The translations under genes and the position numbers were made by a program. A stretch of DNA of 64,000 nucleotides from an uncultured Roseobacter sp. (lineage in GTDB: Bacteria > Pseudomonadota > Alphaproteobacteria > Rhodobacterales > Rhodobacteraceae), in contig NZ_CANLKW010000004.1 of the NCBI RefSeq assembly GCF_947491795.1, positions 227,081 through 291,080 of the forward strand, written 5' to 3'. The notes beneath the pieces were generated by a model. The model made no database searches. It saw only the letters and a list, made by a program, of their open reading frames with translations, and was not told the DNA's origin. Below are positions 52,425 through 61,077 of this stretch, one piece after another (the first letter of the stretch is position 1; each line of letters starts with the position of its first letter).

Positions 52425-53294
52425 TCAGGTGTCGCGGGCGAGCGTCACGTCGAACTCTACGTGCAGAAAGGGCTCTGTGATGCTGCCGGACAGGGCCATG
52501 CCTTCGGGAAACTCCGAAGGGGCGCGTTCGGTATATTTCATCACCAGATCGTTCCGCACACCAAAGACCGTATCCTCGTCCAGATAGGGATCATCATCGG
52601 GGAAAATCTCGGTGACCAGTGACCTGAAGCCCGGCGCCTTGACGATGTAGTGCAGATGCGACGGGCGCCATGGATGCCGCCCGCAGGACCGCAGGATGTC
52701 GCCCACGGGGCCGTCTGACGGCACGGTGTATTCGACCGGTTTTACAGTGGTAAAGGCATAGCGGCCATCCGCGCCGACCGTCATCAGACCATGGAACGAA
52801 AACGTATCCTGCTCGGCGTCCTGACTGGCATAAAGCCCGTTGGGTGCTGTTTGCCAGATATCGATTTCCGCACCCGGGATCGGCGCGCCGTCTGTGTCCC
52901 GGATTGTTCCTTCGGCAAGCAGAACGGGCCCGCCGAAATGACGTTTCATGTCGCCGCCAAAGGGCAGGGCCGGAGCCCCCGACACATGGAACGGTCCCAG
53001 AACCGAAGAGCTGGTGGCGTCATCGCGTGAATGCAGCATGTCGACCAGAGACGACATCCCCAGCACGTCCGATGCCAGGACAAATTCGTGCCGGTCCTCG
53101 CTTTCAATCGCGGCACAGCCTTCGAGAAATGCAATGCCCGCGCGCCATTCGTCATGGGTCAGGTTCGTTTCGCGCGCAAAGTCGTGCATGTGTCTGACCA
53201 GCGAACCCATGATCTCGCGCGTCCGGGGGTCTGTGTCCGCCGAGAGGTAGCTCATGAAAACATCGGTGATGTTGTCTTTTGTTACGCTGCGCAT
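52425..53294 (-). CDS. Intradiol ring-cleavage dioxygenase (hydroxyquinol/catechol 1,2-type)
   Basis: A 289-residue non-heme Fe(III) dioxygenase. An N-terminal dimerisation region (about 1-95) is followed by the catalytic beta sandwich. Iron ligands: Tyr in APNGLYASQD near residue 154, Tyr in VKPVEYTVPSDGPVGD near residue 188, and two His in RPSHLHYIV near residue 212. This pattern is closest to hydroxyquinol 1,2-dioxygenases, cleaving the ring between two hydroxyls to a maleylacetate-type product. Last gene of the leftward operon beginning at 58313. Confidence 0.9.
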   Translation of the reverse strand: MRSVTKDNITDVFMSYLSADTDPRTREIMGSLVRHMHDFARETNLTHDEWRAGIAFLEGCAAIESEDRHEFVLASDVLGMSSLVDMLHSRDDATSSSVLGPFHVSGAPALPFGGDMKRHFGGPVLLAEGTIRDTDGAPIPGAEIDIWQTAPNGLYASQDAEQDTFSFHGLMTVGADGRYAFTTVKPVEYTVPSDGPVGDILRSCGRHPWRPSHLHYIVKAPGFRSLVTEIFPDDDPYLDEDTVFGVRNDLVMKYTERAPSEFPEGMALSGSITEPFLHVEFDVTLARDT

Positions 53295-53305
53295 GGGGCG
53301 TCTCC

Positions 53306-54610
53306 TTAGATCAGAGCGAGGCTGAGGATCGGGAATTCAATCAGAATGAACAGGACGATGAGCATGACAATTGCAAAGGGCAGGGCGCCCATGAAAACGT
53401 CCTTGAGGGAAATGCGGTCGTCGTTGATCGTGGATTTGATCACGAAACACGAAATGCCCAGCGGGGGCGTCAGCAGCCCGATCTCTGCGCCAACAACAGT
53501 GATGATGCCAAACCAGATCAGCGACATATCCAGCGCCTCGGCCAGTGGCAGAAAAAGCGGCACGACGATCAGGATGATCGAGGCCGTGTCCAGAAGCGTG
53601 CCCAGAAACAGCATCAGCAGGACATACAGCAACATGATTGACCAGAACGACGCCGCATTGCCTGCCAGCAGATCCTGCAGCTGGTTTGGCAGGCCGGCCA
53701 GCCCCAGCATGCGGCTGTAGATGGATGCGGCAGTGATCAGGAACAGAATGGCCGCCGTGATATGGCCGGTTTCCAGCAGGGCCTCCCAAAACGCCCTGGG
53801 CGACATCGATTTGCGAAAAAGCGCAATCACAAGGGCAACAAGTCCGCCCGCCGCCCCGGCCTCCACCGCGGTGAGCCAGCCGGTATAGATGCCGCCCAGA
53901 ACCACCGTGATCAGAAAGACGGTGGGCAGGGTCTTGGACGCGATTTCGCGACCTGTCATCCATTCGGTGTCCCCGACAACGCGGCCCCCCACGAAGGCAG
54001 GCGTGAAACGTCCCATGAACCAGATGGCACCGACATAGGCAATGGCGAGCAGAATACCGGGGATCACACCCGCAAGGAACATGTCACCCACGGATTGTTC
54101 GGCCACAAAGGAATAGATGATCAGCATGGCAGAGGGTGGGATGATCATCCCCAGAACCGATGATCCGGCGACCACGCCCACGGCAAAGCGGGGGTTATAG
54201 TCCTGTGCCATCATCTGGGGTACGGACACTTTGGTGAACACCGATGCCGAGGCGATCGAGGAGCCTGTCACGGCCGCAAAAACGGCGTTTGCGCCAACGG
54301 TCGCCATGCCGATGCCGCCTTTGACCTTGCGAAACCGCATGGTCATGACCTCGTAAATGTCCCGCCCCAGACCAGCCTTTGAGACAATCAGCCCCATAAA
54401 GGTAAAGAGCGGTATCGTGGCAAAGCTGTACTCCATGGCGCTGTCGCCTACAGCGACCTTGAGCAGGTTCAGCGCCAGGGTGAAGTTGTCGCGCATCAGC
54501 CAGATCGACACAAAGGAAACCATCCCCAGCGCGACGGGAATGTAGACGCCCGAATAGATCAGAAAAACAATCGCGATGACCGAGATCAGGCCAATTTCAA
54601 TCGGCGTCAT
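53306..54610 (-). CDS. dctM: TRAP transporter large permease
   Basis: A 434-residue DctM-like membrane protein with about twelve segments. Family stretches: FATIPLFTFMGLIVSKAGLG near residue 52, GSSIASASVFTKVSVPQM near residue 98, and GLLTPPLGISCFVIKS near residue 360. ATG 54610 shares one base with the DctQ stop, so the two are coupled; a longer frame to 54787 runs into dctQ. Works with DctP and DctQ in Na+-driven uptake of a carboxylate, here probably an aromatic acid or a ring-cleavage product. Confidence 0.94.
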   Translation of the reverse strand: MTPIEIGLISVIAIVFLIYSGVYIPVALGMVSFVSIWLMRDNFTLALNLLKVAVGDSAMEYSFATIPLFTFMGLIVSKAGLGRDIYEVMTMRFRKVKGGIGMATVGANAVFAAVTGSSIASASVFTKVSVPQMMAQDYNPRFAVGVVAGSSVLGMIIPPSAMLIIYSFVAEQSVGDMFLAGVIPGILLAIAYVGAIWFMGRFTPAFVGGRVVGDTEWMTGREIASKTLPTVFLITVVLGGIYTGWLTAVEAGAAGGLVALVIALFRKSMSPRAFWEALLETGHITAAILFLITAASIYSRMLGLAGLPNQLQDLLAGNAASFWSIMLLYVLLMLFLGTLLDTASIILIVVPLFLPLAEALDMSLIWFGIITVVGAEIGLLTPPLGISCFVIKSTINDDRISLKDVFMGALPFAIVMLIVLFILIEFPILSLALI

Positions 54611-55158
54611 CAGCGCGGCCCGTCGTGTTCTGGCGTTCGGATCAGCCGGGGACGGTCCTGGGCGGTGATCACTTTGAGCACAAAGATCGCACAGGCCAGC
54701 GTTGTCCCCACCGTAATGACCAGCTTCACCGGCCACCAGGGCAGTGTGAACAGTCCGGGCACGCCAAAGTAGTCCTGTGTTTGCCACATATGCAGAAATT
54801 CAGGGAAGGTGATGTAGGCAATCAGGCCCATGAAAACAGCAGACAGAGCGTTGATGATCCGTCGCAATGAAGCCGTCAGGCCCGGCCTCCGGCTATGCAA
54901 CAGATTGAGAAAACCGTCCGACCGGGTCAACCTGTCCACACGCACCACGTCGGCAAGTTGCAAAAAGACGATCAGCACCACCGAAAACTGCACGATTTCA
55001 TAGGTGCCTTTGAGCGGTGCCGAAAACAACCCGCGTGCGATCACGTCGACATTCAGAATGGCCACAAGGGCGAGAACAACCAGAGTGCCCAGGGCATTGG
55101 CGGCAATGGCCAGCGTATTGGCAACCCGGGACAGGACAGAGACGATGGTCTTCAGCAT
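54610..55158 (-). CDS. dctQ: TRAP transporter small permease
   Basis: A 182-residue protein with four membrane segments, typical of DctQ: the first near residues 22-40, then FSVVLIVFLQLADVVRVDRL near residue 58, and two later ones. Coupled with DctM. The C-terminal tail is basic and cytoplasmic (QDRPRLIRTPEHDG). Confidence 0.9.
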   Translation of the reverse strand: MLKTIVSVLSRVANTLAIAANALGTLVVLALVAILNVDVIARGLFSAPLKGTYEIVQFSVVLIVFLQLADVVRVDRLTRSDGFLNLLHSRRPGLTASLRRIINALSAVFMGLIAYITFPEFLHMWQTQDYFGVPGLFTLPWWPVKLVITVGTTLACAIFVLKVITAQDRPRLIRTPEHDGPR

Positions 55159-55188
55159 TGCTTTGCCCTTTCCCGGGTCACCAGGATC

Positions 55189-56262
55189 TTACTGCGCCGT
55201 CCAGTCACGGACCCCGGTAAAACCTGCAGCTTCCAGTTTGCCGAGATAGGCAGACAACATTTCGCTGCCCTGTTCGCCCCGTTCATTCAGGTTCGCTGCC
55301 CATTCCTGTGCCACATTGGGCATGGCGTTGGCCCAGGCCGCGCGGTCTTCGGCTGAAACCTCGACCACTGTGCCACCCTGTTCCACATAGGCCGCGCGCG
55401 ATGCTTCGGCACGGTCCATAGCAATGCCGGCCACGTGGTCGCGGTAATCGATGGCCACAGCCCTGAGCACGTCCCTGACCTCGTCGGGCAGCCCCGCCCA
55501 GTAGTCCGCGTTTACGGTAATTGTCTTGGAGTTTACCGCGCCAAGATCTGCCTTCAGCATATAGGGAGCGACTTCAGCGATTTTGAAAGTCTTGGCCGCT
55601 TCAGGCCAGAGCATGCCGCAATCCACCAGACCGGTCTGAAGCATATTGTAAAAGTCGGTCAGACCACCGCGGACCCCTGCCGCATCCTTGATGCCCTCCA
55701 GATAGCGCAGGTTCAGGCCCGCACCGGCGATTTTCTTGCCCTCCAGGTCCGCAACGGATGAGACCTCATCGGTGCAGAAAAGCTGATAGGTATCCAGCAC
55801 AACGCCCGTGGCCAGATATACCTGGTTCTGAGCAGCAAATTCATTGTTCATCGCAGGGAATTCACGCGCAATCTCGTCTACCGCTTTGGCTATGGCGCGG
55901 GCATCGGAGGCAACAAACGGCGTGGAGCCGGAAATCCCCTGGCTGGGCAGTTTGGACGAGTGGAAAATGGTCGTGACGATCCCGATATCCCCCAGACCCA
56001 GCTGCACACCTTCCAGCACGCCTTTGGGTTTGACGATCGATCCGCCATAGTTTTCCTGCCAGCTCATTTTGTAGTTGCCGCTTTCGGCCAGACGCCTGTC
56101 CACTTCAGGAATAAAGAAATTTGTGAATTCCTTTACCCACAGTGCACGGTCCGGGTAGCCATCAATCACCACAGCAGAGATCGTTTCCTGGGCCGCTGCG
56201 GGCAGAGTTAATGCAGTGGCAAGCAGGGCACCCAGCAGGTTGCCTTTGGTCCGGTTTTTCAT
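55189..56262 (-). CDS. dctP: TRAP transporter substrate-binding protein
   Basis: A 357-residue exported binding protein of the DctP family. Signal peptide from ATG 56262 (after GGGAGGAAAAAAC), cleaved near PAAAQE. The conserved stretch EVSSVADLEGKKIAGAGLNLRY near residues 166-187 holds the arginine that normally contacts the substrate carboxylate. Family-typical GGLTDFYNMLQTGLVDCGML follows. First of the three TRAP genes. Confidence 0.93.
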   Translation of the reverse strand: MKNRTKGNLLGALLATALTLPAAAQETISAVVIDGYPDRALWVKEFTNFFIPEVDRRLAESGNYKMSWQENYGGSIVKPKGVLEGVQLGLGDIGIVTTIFHSSKLPSQGISGSTPFVASDARAIAKAVDEIAREFPAMNNEFAAQNQVYLATGVVLDTYQLFCTDEVSSVADLEGKKIAGAGLNLRYLEGIKDAAGVRGGLTDFYNMLQTGLVDCGMLWPEAAKTFKIAEVAPYMLKADLGAVNSKTITVNADYWAGLPDEVRDVLRAVAIDYRDHVAGIAMDRAEASRAAYVEQGGTVVEVSAEDRAAWANAMPNVAQEWAANLNERGEQGSEMLSAYLGKLEAAGFTGVRDWTAQ

Positions 56263-56310
56263 GTTTTTTCCTCCCAGAAAGTCAGGCCTTTTGGCCTTTA
56301 TTGAATGTAT

Positions 56311-56769
56311 TCAGCCGCTCTTCACCCAGTTGACGGTCAGATCCGTGCCTGCTGCCTCAAACAGCTTTGCGATGGCGCAGTATTTTGATGTTTCCGCGCC
56401 GACGCGGTCCAGCTCTTGCTGACTGGCGGGTGTGTCGCAGTTTACGGTGAGCGTAATGGCCGGGAACGGCACGTCGATCTCTTCCTCCATGAGGACGCCG
56501 CGACGGTCGAATTTGCAGTCTGCGCTGATGGTGACGGATCCCAGATCGACGCCAAGGCGGTGCGCGTTCTTGTGGCCGATGACATTGGTGCAGGCGATCA
56601 GGGCTGTCATCGCAGCCTCGGTCGGGGTTGGGCCCATATTGGTGCCGCCGCGCTCCAGCGGTTCGTCGATGACAACTTCCAGATCCCGTACAGGAATGTC
56701 TGTGCGGGCATGTGACGTGCAGATGGCTGTCGTTTTATAGGTGACGACGGATTTCATCCGGATGGCCAT
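56311..56769 (-). CDS. OsmC-family protein
   Basis: A 152-residue OsmC/Ohr-superfamily protein. The family GxNPTxLL-type helix appears as MGPTPTEAAMTALIACTNV (residues 46-64), with one redox cysteine (ACTNV), and a second Cys is in VNCDTPASQQEL near residue 130. OsmC proteins reduce organic peroxides or act as small-molecule thiol proteins. It stands in an aromatic-catabolism operon between nitroreductase and TRAP genes; protecting against reactive products, or a dedicated step, is possible. Confidence 0.87.
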   Translation of the reverse strand: MAIRMKSVVTYKTTAICTSHARTDIPVRDLEVVIDEPLERGGTNMGPTPTEAAMTALIACTNVIGHKNAHRLGVDLGSVTISADCKFDRRGVLMEEEIDVPFPAITLTVNCDTPASQQELDRVGAETSKYCAIAKLFEAAGTDLTVNWVKSG

Positions 56770-56781
56770 GACACTCTCTCC

Positions 56782-57447
56782 TCAGGCGTAACTGCAGGCC
56801 TGCGCGAACGAAAAACGCGGCAGTTTCTGGAACAGGGCGGTTTCGTCGGCATAGCCGATGTTGCACAGAAAGTTTGATTTCAGGGTCGTGCCGGCAAAGA
56901 ACTCCTCGTCCACGACAGCATTCGAAAAGCCGGACATGGCCCCGACGTCCAGCCCGACGGCCCGGGCGGCAATCATAAAATACGCGCCCTGCAGCGTACC
57001 ATTGCGGAACGCCGTGTCCTGAATATAGCTGTCTTTGCCCTCAAACAGATGCCTGCGGTCGTCATGGGGAAAGGTGAAGGGCAGCTCTTTCCAGAAATCC
57101 AGATCGTGCGCGATGATCGCGGTGACCGGCGCGTCCTTCATTTTAGGGACGTTCTGGGGTTTGAGCGATCTGGCCAGCCGCTCTTTTCCTTCGGCGCTTT
57201 TTACGAAGACGAAACGCGCGGGCAGACTGTTCATGCTGGTCGCGCCACTGATCGTGATCTCGTAGATCTCCTCCAGCAGCGCCTCTGGAACGGGGGTATC
57301 CTTCCAGGCGTAATGCGATCTGGCTTCCCGCAGGATCAGGTCAATCGCATCGTCAGACAGTCTGGCAATCCGCTGGTGCAGATCGCGGTGCGCCTGCTGC
57401 GCCTGCGCCCGCAGTTCGTCCAGCTCTTTGCCGGTTGCAGCGTTCAT
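56782..57447 (-). CDS. Nitroreductase family protein (malonic semialdehyde reductase-like)
   Basis: A 221-residue FMN-dependent nitroreductase-fold protein. FMN-contact stretches include APVTAIIAHDLDF near residue 105 and GAYFMIAARAVGLDVGAMSGFSN near residue 156. The short relatives of this group, such as RutE, reduce malonic semialdehyde, while others reduce quinones or nitroarenes. Start ATG 57447 overlaps the FAH gene stop by four bases. In this operon a reductase for a quinone, nitroarene or semialdehyde product of ring cleavage would fit. Confidence 0.88.
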   Translation of the reverse strand: MNAATGKELDELRAQAQQAHRDLHQRIARLSDDAIDLILREARSHYAWKDTPVPEALLEEIYEITISGATSMNSLPARFVFVKSAEGKERLARSLKPQNVPKMKDAPVTAIIAHDLDFWKELPFTFPHDDRRHLFEGKDSYIQDTAFRNGTLQGAYFMIAARAVGLDVGAMSGFSNAVVDEEFFAGTTLKSNFLCNIGYADETALFQKLPRFSFAQACSYA

Positions 57448-58313
57448 TCTGCCGCGACCTTTTCATCAACAACCGGGCTTGCACAGATGCCGATCCCCTC
57501 GATCTCGATTTCGACGGTTTCTCCGGGGATCAGCCAGCGCGGCCCTGGCTCTTTTGCGTGGCCCACACCGGGTGGTGTGCCCATCGCAACAAGGTCGCCG
57601 GGCTCCAGCGTGGTGTACTCCGAGATGGTCGCCAGCACCTGTGCCACATTCCAGATCATATTGGACGTATTGGAGCTTTGCAGGATTTCCGAGCCCACAC
57701 GGCTCTCAATTTTCAGACCCGATGCCCCGGCGGGCAGGTCATCAGGCGTCACCGTAAAGGGGCCGACAGCACCGGTGTCGTCAAAGTTTTTGCCGGGTGT
57801 CCACTGCACACTCTTGCGTTGGTATTCGCGCACCGATCCGTCATTGAAAACGGTGTATCCGAAAACGTGATCCAGCGCGTCGGCCTCGGAGATGTGCCTG
57901 CCGCGTTTGCCGATGATCAGCATCAGTTCCGCTTCGTAATCGAGCGTTTCTGAACAACTGGGGCGTACCATCGGTTGTCCGGCTGCCATAATCGAGTTTC
58001 TGCCGCGCATAAAGAGCGTCGGGTACTCGGGAATGTCGTAGCCGCCCTCTTTGATGTGATCCGTATAGTTCAGACCCATGCAGATGATCGTTCCTGGGGC
58101 GGCCACAGGCAGCGCGGGCGTGATGGACGCGACCGGCACTGTTGGTGCAGCAGCGATGGCATCCTTCATTGAACCGATCAGACCGGGCGCATGGATCAGG
58201 CCCATCAGATCAGTGCCGACCTCTGCGTTCAGAGCCGTCAGATTCACCGCCTCGTCACCGCGGACGGCAAAAACAGCTGTCCCCTGTGACGTTTCTCCCA
58301 CCAGATATTTCAT
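57444..58313 (-). CDS. Fumarylacetoacetate hydrolase family protein
   Basis: A 289-residue FAH-type hydrolase or isomerase. Metal-site features: ICMGLNYTDHIKEGG near residue 75, CSETLDYEAELMLIIGK near residue 122 with ExE, and a lysine in VFGYTVFNDGSVREYQRK near residue 155. ATG 58313 follows AAGGA; the longer frame to 58523 crosses the promoter region and has no ribosome site. First gene of the leftward operon. Members cleave or decarboxylate acylpyruvates and 2-oxo-diacids from aromatic breakdown. Confidence 0.92.
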   Translation of the reverse strand: MKYLVGETSQGTAVFAVRGDEAVNLTALNAEVGTDLMGLIHAPGLIGSMKDAIAAAPTVPVASITPALPVAAPGTIICMGLNYTDHIKEGGYDIPEYPTLFMRGRNSIMAAGQPMVRPSCSETLDYEAELMLIIGKRGRHISEADALDHVFGYTVFNDGSVREYQRKSVQWTPGKNFDDTGAVGPFTVTPDDLPAGASGLKIESRVGSEILQSSNTSNMIWNVAQVLATISEYTTLEPGDLVAMGTPPGVGHAKEPGPRWLIPGETVEIEIEGIGICASPVVDEKVAAE

Positions 58314-58371
58314 ACATGCCGTCCTTGAATGTTTACATGCTTTCTGCCTACTATTCCAGATCAAGTCAATT

Positions 58372-58383
58372 AATATCGATATT
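58372..58383. promoter_or_regulatory. Perfect 12-bp palindrome between divergent FAH operon and yciI-type gene
   Basis: AATATCGATATT lies in the 84-base divergent spacer, 14 bases before the 58398 start. It is a likely operator for the GntR regulator at 58828, but only a single copy is present. Confidence 0.5.
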
Positions 58384-58397
58384 TTGGGAGAGAACGC

Positions 58398-58784
58398 ATG
58401 GTCGCCTGGGCAGATTACAAAGCTGAGGCCAAAGGGCGGGGGGCTCTGGCGCTGGAGCTCTATGTTGCTCACAGTACACCGGCCGGAGAGCCCGCTGAGG
58501 TCAAAGCCGCACTGCCGGATCACCTCGCCTATCAGGCCCGCCTTGAGCGCGAGGGCAAGCTCGCCTTTGCGGGGCCGATGTCAGACGAGACAGGCGCGCA
58601 TATGCAGGGGATGGGGCTGATCATCTACCGCGCCGAAAGCCTTGACGCGGCGCGCGCGCTGGCCGAGGGCGATCCGATGCATCAAAGTGGTGCGCGGCGT
58701 TACGTGCTGCGGCGCTGGATGATTAACGAAGGATCGCTGACACTGCAGGTCGGGTTGTCGACCGGTGGTACGGTGCTCTCCTGA
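58398..58784 (+). CDS. YciI-like protein
   Basis: A 128-residue ferredoxin-fold protein of the YciI family. The family pattern HLAYQARLEREGKLAFAGPM (residues 37-56) and ALAEGDPMHQSGARRYVLRRW near residue 88 (with the conserved Asp-His-type active site) match muconolactone-isomerase-like YCII domains. YciI relatives in aromatic pathways carry out dehydrohalogenation or isomerisation. GGGAGA precedes ATG 58398. Likely part of the same pathway as the divergent operon. Confidence 0.87.
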   Translation: MVAWADYKAEAKGRGALALELYVAHSTPAGEPAEVKAALPDHLAYQARLEREGKLAFAGPMSDETGAHMQGMGLIIYRAESLDAARALAEGDPMHQSGARRYVLRRWMINEGSLTLQVGLSTGGTVLS

Positions 58785-58827
58785 ACAGCGGAAAACAGAT
58801 GGCAGAAACCCCGGAGGATCCACACGA

Positions 58828-59514
58828 ATGAATGTGATGAAAGCCACGGATGGAAAAGAAACGTCAGCAACACGCGAATGCTATCTGCGGCTGCGCGACC
58901 TGATCCTGACCGGAGAATTGCCCCCCGGTCAAAAGCTCAAGATCGAAGAACTGCGCAGCCTGCTCAACACCGGTGCCAGCCCCGTGCGCGAAGCACTGAG
59001 CCTGCTGACCTCTGATATGCTGGTCGAACGCATTGATCAGCGCGGTTTTCGCGCTGCACCTGTCAGCAAGGCCAATTTCAAGGAAATTCTGATGCTGCGC
59101 TGCACGCTGGAAGGCATGGCGCTGCGGGCCTCCGTCGCCAATGCTGATACGACCTGGGAGGAGAACCTTGTCCTGCGACACCATCATATGTCCCGGGCGG
59201 GCAAAACCAACCCGGTTGCCTTTGAGGTTGCGCACAAAGCATTCCATATGGCGCTGCTGTGCAATGCCGGACTGCCGATGCTGGAACGCTATTGCTCGCA
59301 GCTTTATGACCTGAATATCAGATACCGATACCGCGCAGCCGGGGGGGCAGGTTACGGAGAACGCAGTATCCAGGCCGAACACCAGGCTATTCTGGATGCC
59401 TGCCTCGACCGCGATGCCGTGGCAGCCGAAGCGGCTCTTGTTGATCACTATCGTCGTACGGGCCAGTATCTCAGCCGGCAGATGGATGATCGGTCAGGAT
59501 CTGTACGCCAGTGA
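58828..59514 (+). CDS. GntR-family regulator (FCD subfamily)
   Basis: A 228-residue regulator. DNA-binding domain in residues 10-80 (LRSLLNTGASPVREALSLL near 43-61). The C-terminal FCD domain has EVAHKAFHMALLCNAG near residue 132 and QAEHQAILDACLDRD near residue 188, giving metal His residues. ATG 58828 follows GGAGGATCCACACGA. Follows the YciI gene in the same direction and likely controls the aromatic operon. Confidence 0.9.
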   Translation: MNVMKATDGKETSATRECYLRLRDLILTGELPPGQKLKIEELRSLLNTGASPVREALSLLTSDMLVERIDQRGFRAAPVSKANFKEILMLRCTLEGMALRASVANADTTWEENLVLRHHHMSRAGKTNPVAFEVAHKAFHMALLCNAGLPMLERYCSQLYDLNIRYRYRAAGGAGYGERSIQAEHQAILDACLDRDAVAAEAALVDHYRRTGQYLSRQMDDRSGSVRQ

Positions 59515-59787
59515 GCCAAAAGGCAAAGATCAGGTGATGTGTCCGTTGGCCGCCGCAATGTAATACAGGTTGATAACCCACCGGGCTTTTGTGTTCCGGG
59601 TCGTGATCGTCTGGTTGCGATGCGTTTGTCTCTCGCAATCGCCCCACGTTTCAAGACAGTAAAACTCTCTCGCGAGTACGCCACCACGAGGACGTTGCTG
59701 CGCAGCACGTCGGGCAAGAAGCAGAAGACATTGTTGCGGTAAACCTGAAATCTGTGAAGGACGAGGGGGGACCACCGGCTGCCTGGA
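59515..59787. other. Intergenic region of 273 bases without recognised gene
   Basis: Several short frames on both strands, none with good ribosome sites or family likeness. The stretch has direct runs such as GATCGTCTGGTTGCGATGCG but no clear repeat or RNA fold that I can support. It separates the GntR gene from the convergent membrane-protein gene at 59788. Confidence 0.4.
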
Positions 59788-60384
59788 TTACCGGGAAACG
59801 CGTTTCCCTTTGCTGATCAATACCCAGATAGCAGCTGCCAGCGTGAGCCCGCAGAGCATCAGTTTGGAGATGGGTTCCATCGTACCTTCGATAAGAACGG
59901 CATGAACAACGGTTCCTGTTACAACCAGCAGCGTCAGTGACAAATGCCATCTGCGCCAGACCGTTGGTGGTACGCGCAGTCTGCGGCGCAAAAGTGCCAG
60001 CAACCCTGCCGCAAAAGCCGCCCACATGGCGATGACGCCCCATGCTGCAAAAGGCGTCGGTGATCGGAACAACAGCGCATCCGCGACATCCGGTGGGCTT
60101 GTGGCCCACAGCCCCGCGACATGGACGATGATCGCCCCAATGGCACCGGCACCCGTCCAGCGATGCACGCGCCTGCCCTTTGGCCCCGCAAGGCCAGGCA
60201 GGACCCCGCCCGCCAGAAGGGGCTGAAGAAGCAGAAGCCCGAGGGCAATGATCCCCGCAAAGCCAGCCACGATGTAGGCCGGATCGCGCCAGGCCAGGAG
60301 CGGGCTGGCTGCTGCTGCGAAGACCGGTACAGCGATGGCCAGAACTGTGGCTGACCAGATAAAAATTGCGCGCTTCAGAGACAA
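59788..60384 (-). CDS. Ferric reductase-like transmembrane protein
   Basis: A 198-residue membrane protein with about six hydrophobic segments. Histidines inside or at the ends of segments (RVHRWTGAGAIGAIIVHVAGLW near residues 71-92 and WHLSLTLLVVTGTVVHAVLIEG near residue 146) are placed for two b-type hemes, as in the ferric-reductase-like domain. No FAD or NADPH domain is fused. It follows the intradiol-like gene at 21 bases in the same direction, so the pair may form a membrane electron-transfer unit. Direct function unknown. Confidence 0.75.
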   Translation of the reverse strand: MSLKRAIFIWSATVLAIAVPVFAAAASPLLAWRDPAYIVAGFAGIIALGLLLLQPLLAGGVLPGLAGPKGRRVHRWTGAGAIGAIIVHVAGLWATSPPDVADALLFRSPTPFAAWGVIAMWAAFAAGLLALLRRRLRVPPTVWRRWHLSLTLLVVTGTVVHAVLIEGTMEPISKLMLCGLTLAAAIWVLISKGKRVSR

Positions 60385-60405
60385 AAGACCACGCCCGTTC
60401 GAATA

Positions 60406-60894
60406 TCAGACCGGTTGCAGGACGAAATGTGCTTCGAGCGAAGTATCCGCGGCCCGGGACATTACAGGACGCAGGAAAACGGTCTCGAATTCGTCGCTGT
60501 CATAGGCCAGATGTCCGTGTGGTTGTCCGAATGCCGGCACGATCTGGGGCATTTCAAGGCGGAACACACCGTTCGCGTCGGTGAGTGTCGCGCCGTGACT
60601 GTGGGGGTCCCGCTCATGACCTTCGGTCGTATGCGCCCAGACCTGTATACGCTGGCCGGGCAGTGGCGCTCCGTCTCCGGCACGCCTTACCGTTCCCGTC
60701 ATCCAAAAACCGCCACCGCCAATGCGTTCCACGATGGGGGCTCCGGGAAGATAATTGTTCGCCCCTCCGCGCATCGAGGGTGTTGGCGCAACTCCTGCGG
60801 CACGGGCCGGGGTGAGCAGCCCCGCAGCGCCTGCAAGCAGAGTGGCGCTCCCCGCTGTCAGAACGCGGCGGCGGTGATAATGGTCAGCTTTCAT
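60406..60894 (-). CDS. Tat-exported intradiol-dioxygenase-like protein with altered metal site
   Basis: A 162-residue protein. ATG 60894 follows GGGAG. The N-terminus HRRRVLTAGSATLLAGAAGL is a Tat signal with an extra arginine. The mature part follows the intradiol-dioxygenase beta-sandwich order (GQRIQVWAHTTEGHERD then TLTDANGVFRLEMP), but the usual iron-ligand Tyr after the first of these is absent, and His-rich HERDPHSHG occurs there; the distal HxH lies in GQPHGHLAY. This suggests a different metal or a non-catalytic role. Usual family length is about 200-250. Coupled with the membrane heme-type protein. Confidence 0.75.
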   Translation of the reverse strand: MKADHYHRRRVLTAGSATLLAGAAGLLTPARAAGVAPTPSMRGGANNYLPGAPIVERIGGGGFWMTGTVRRAGDGAPLPGQRIQVWAHTTEGHERDPHSHGATLTDANGVFRLEMPQIVPAFGQPHGHLAYDSDEFETVFLRPVMSRAADTSLEAHFVLQPV

Positions 60895-61077
60895 CTCGGT
60901 ATCTCCCATCAAATGAGCTGCCCTGCATCCGGATTTCAGCAAAGCACTGTGTCTGGTGAGAAGGTAGTCCTGTATTGGCGCGCGCCAAACAATTGTGCCG
61001 GGGGAATAGCTTTACATTTTTGTGATCGTGCATGCGCTGTTGCGAATTGCGGACCGCACAGCATACGCCGGTCTGCG

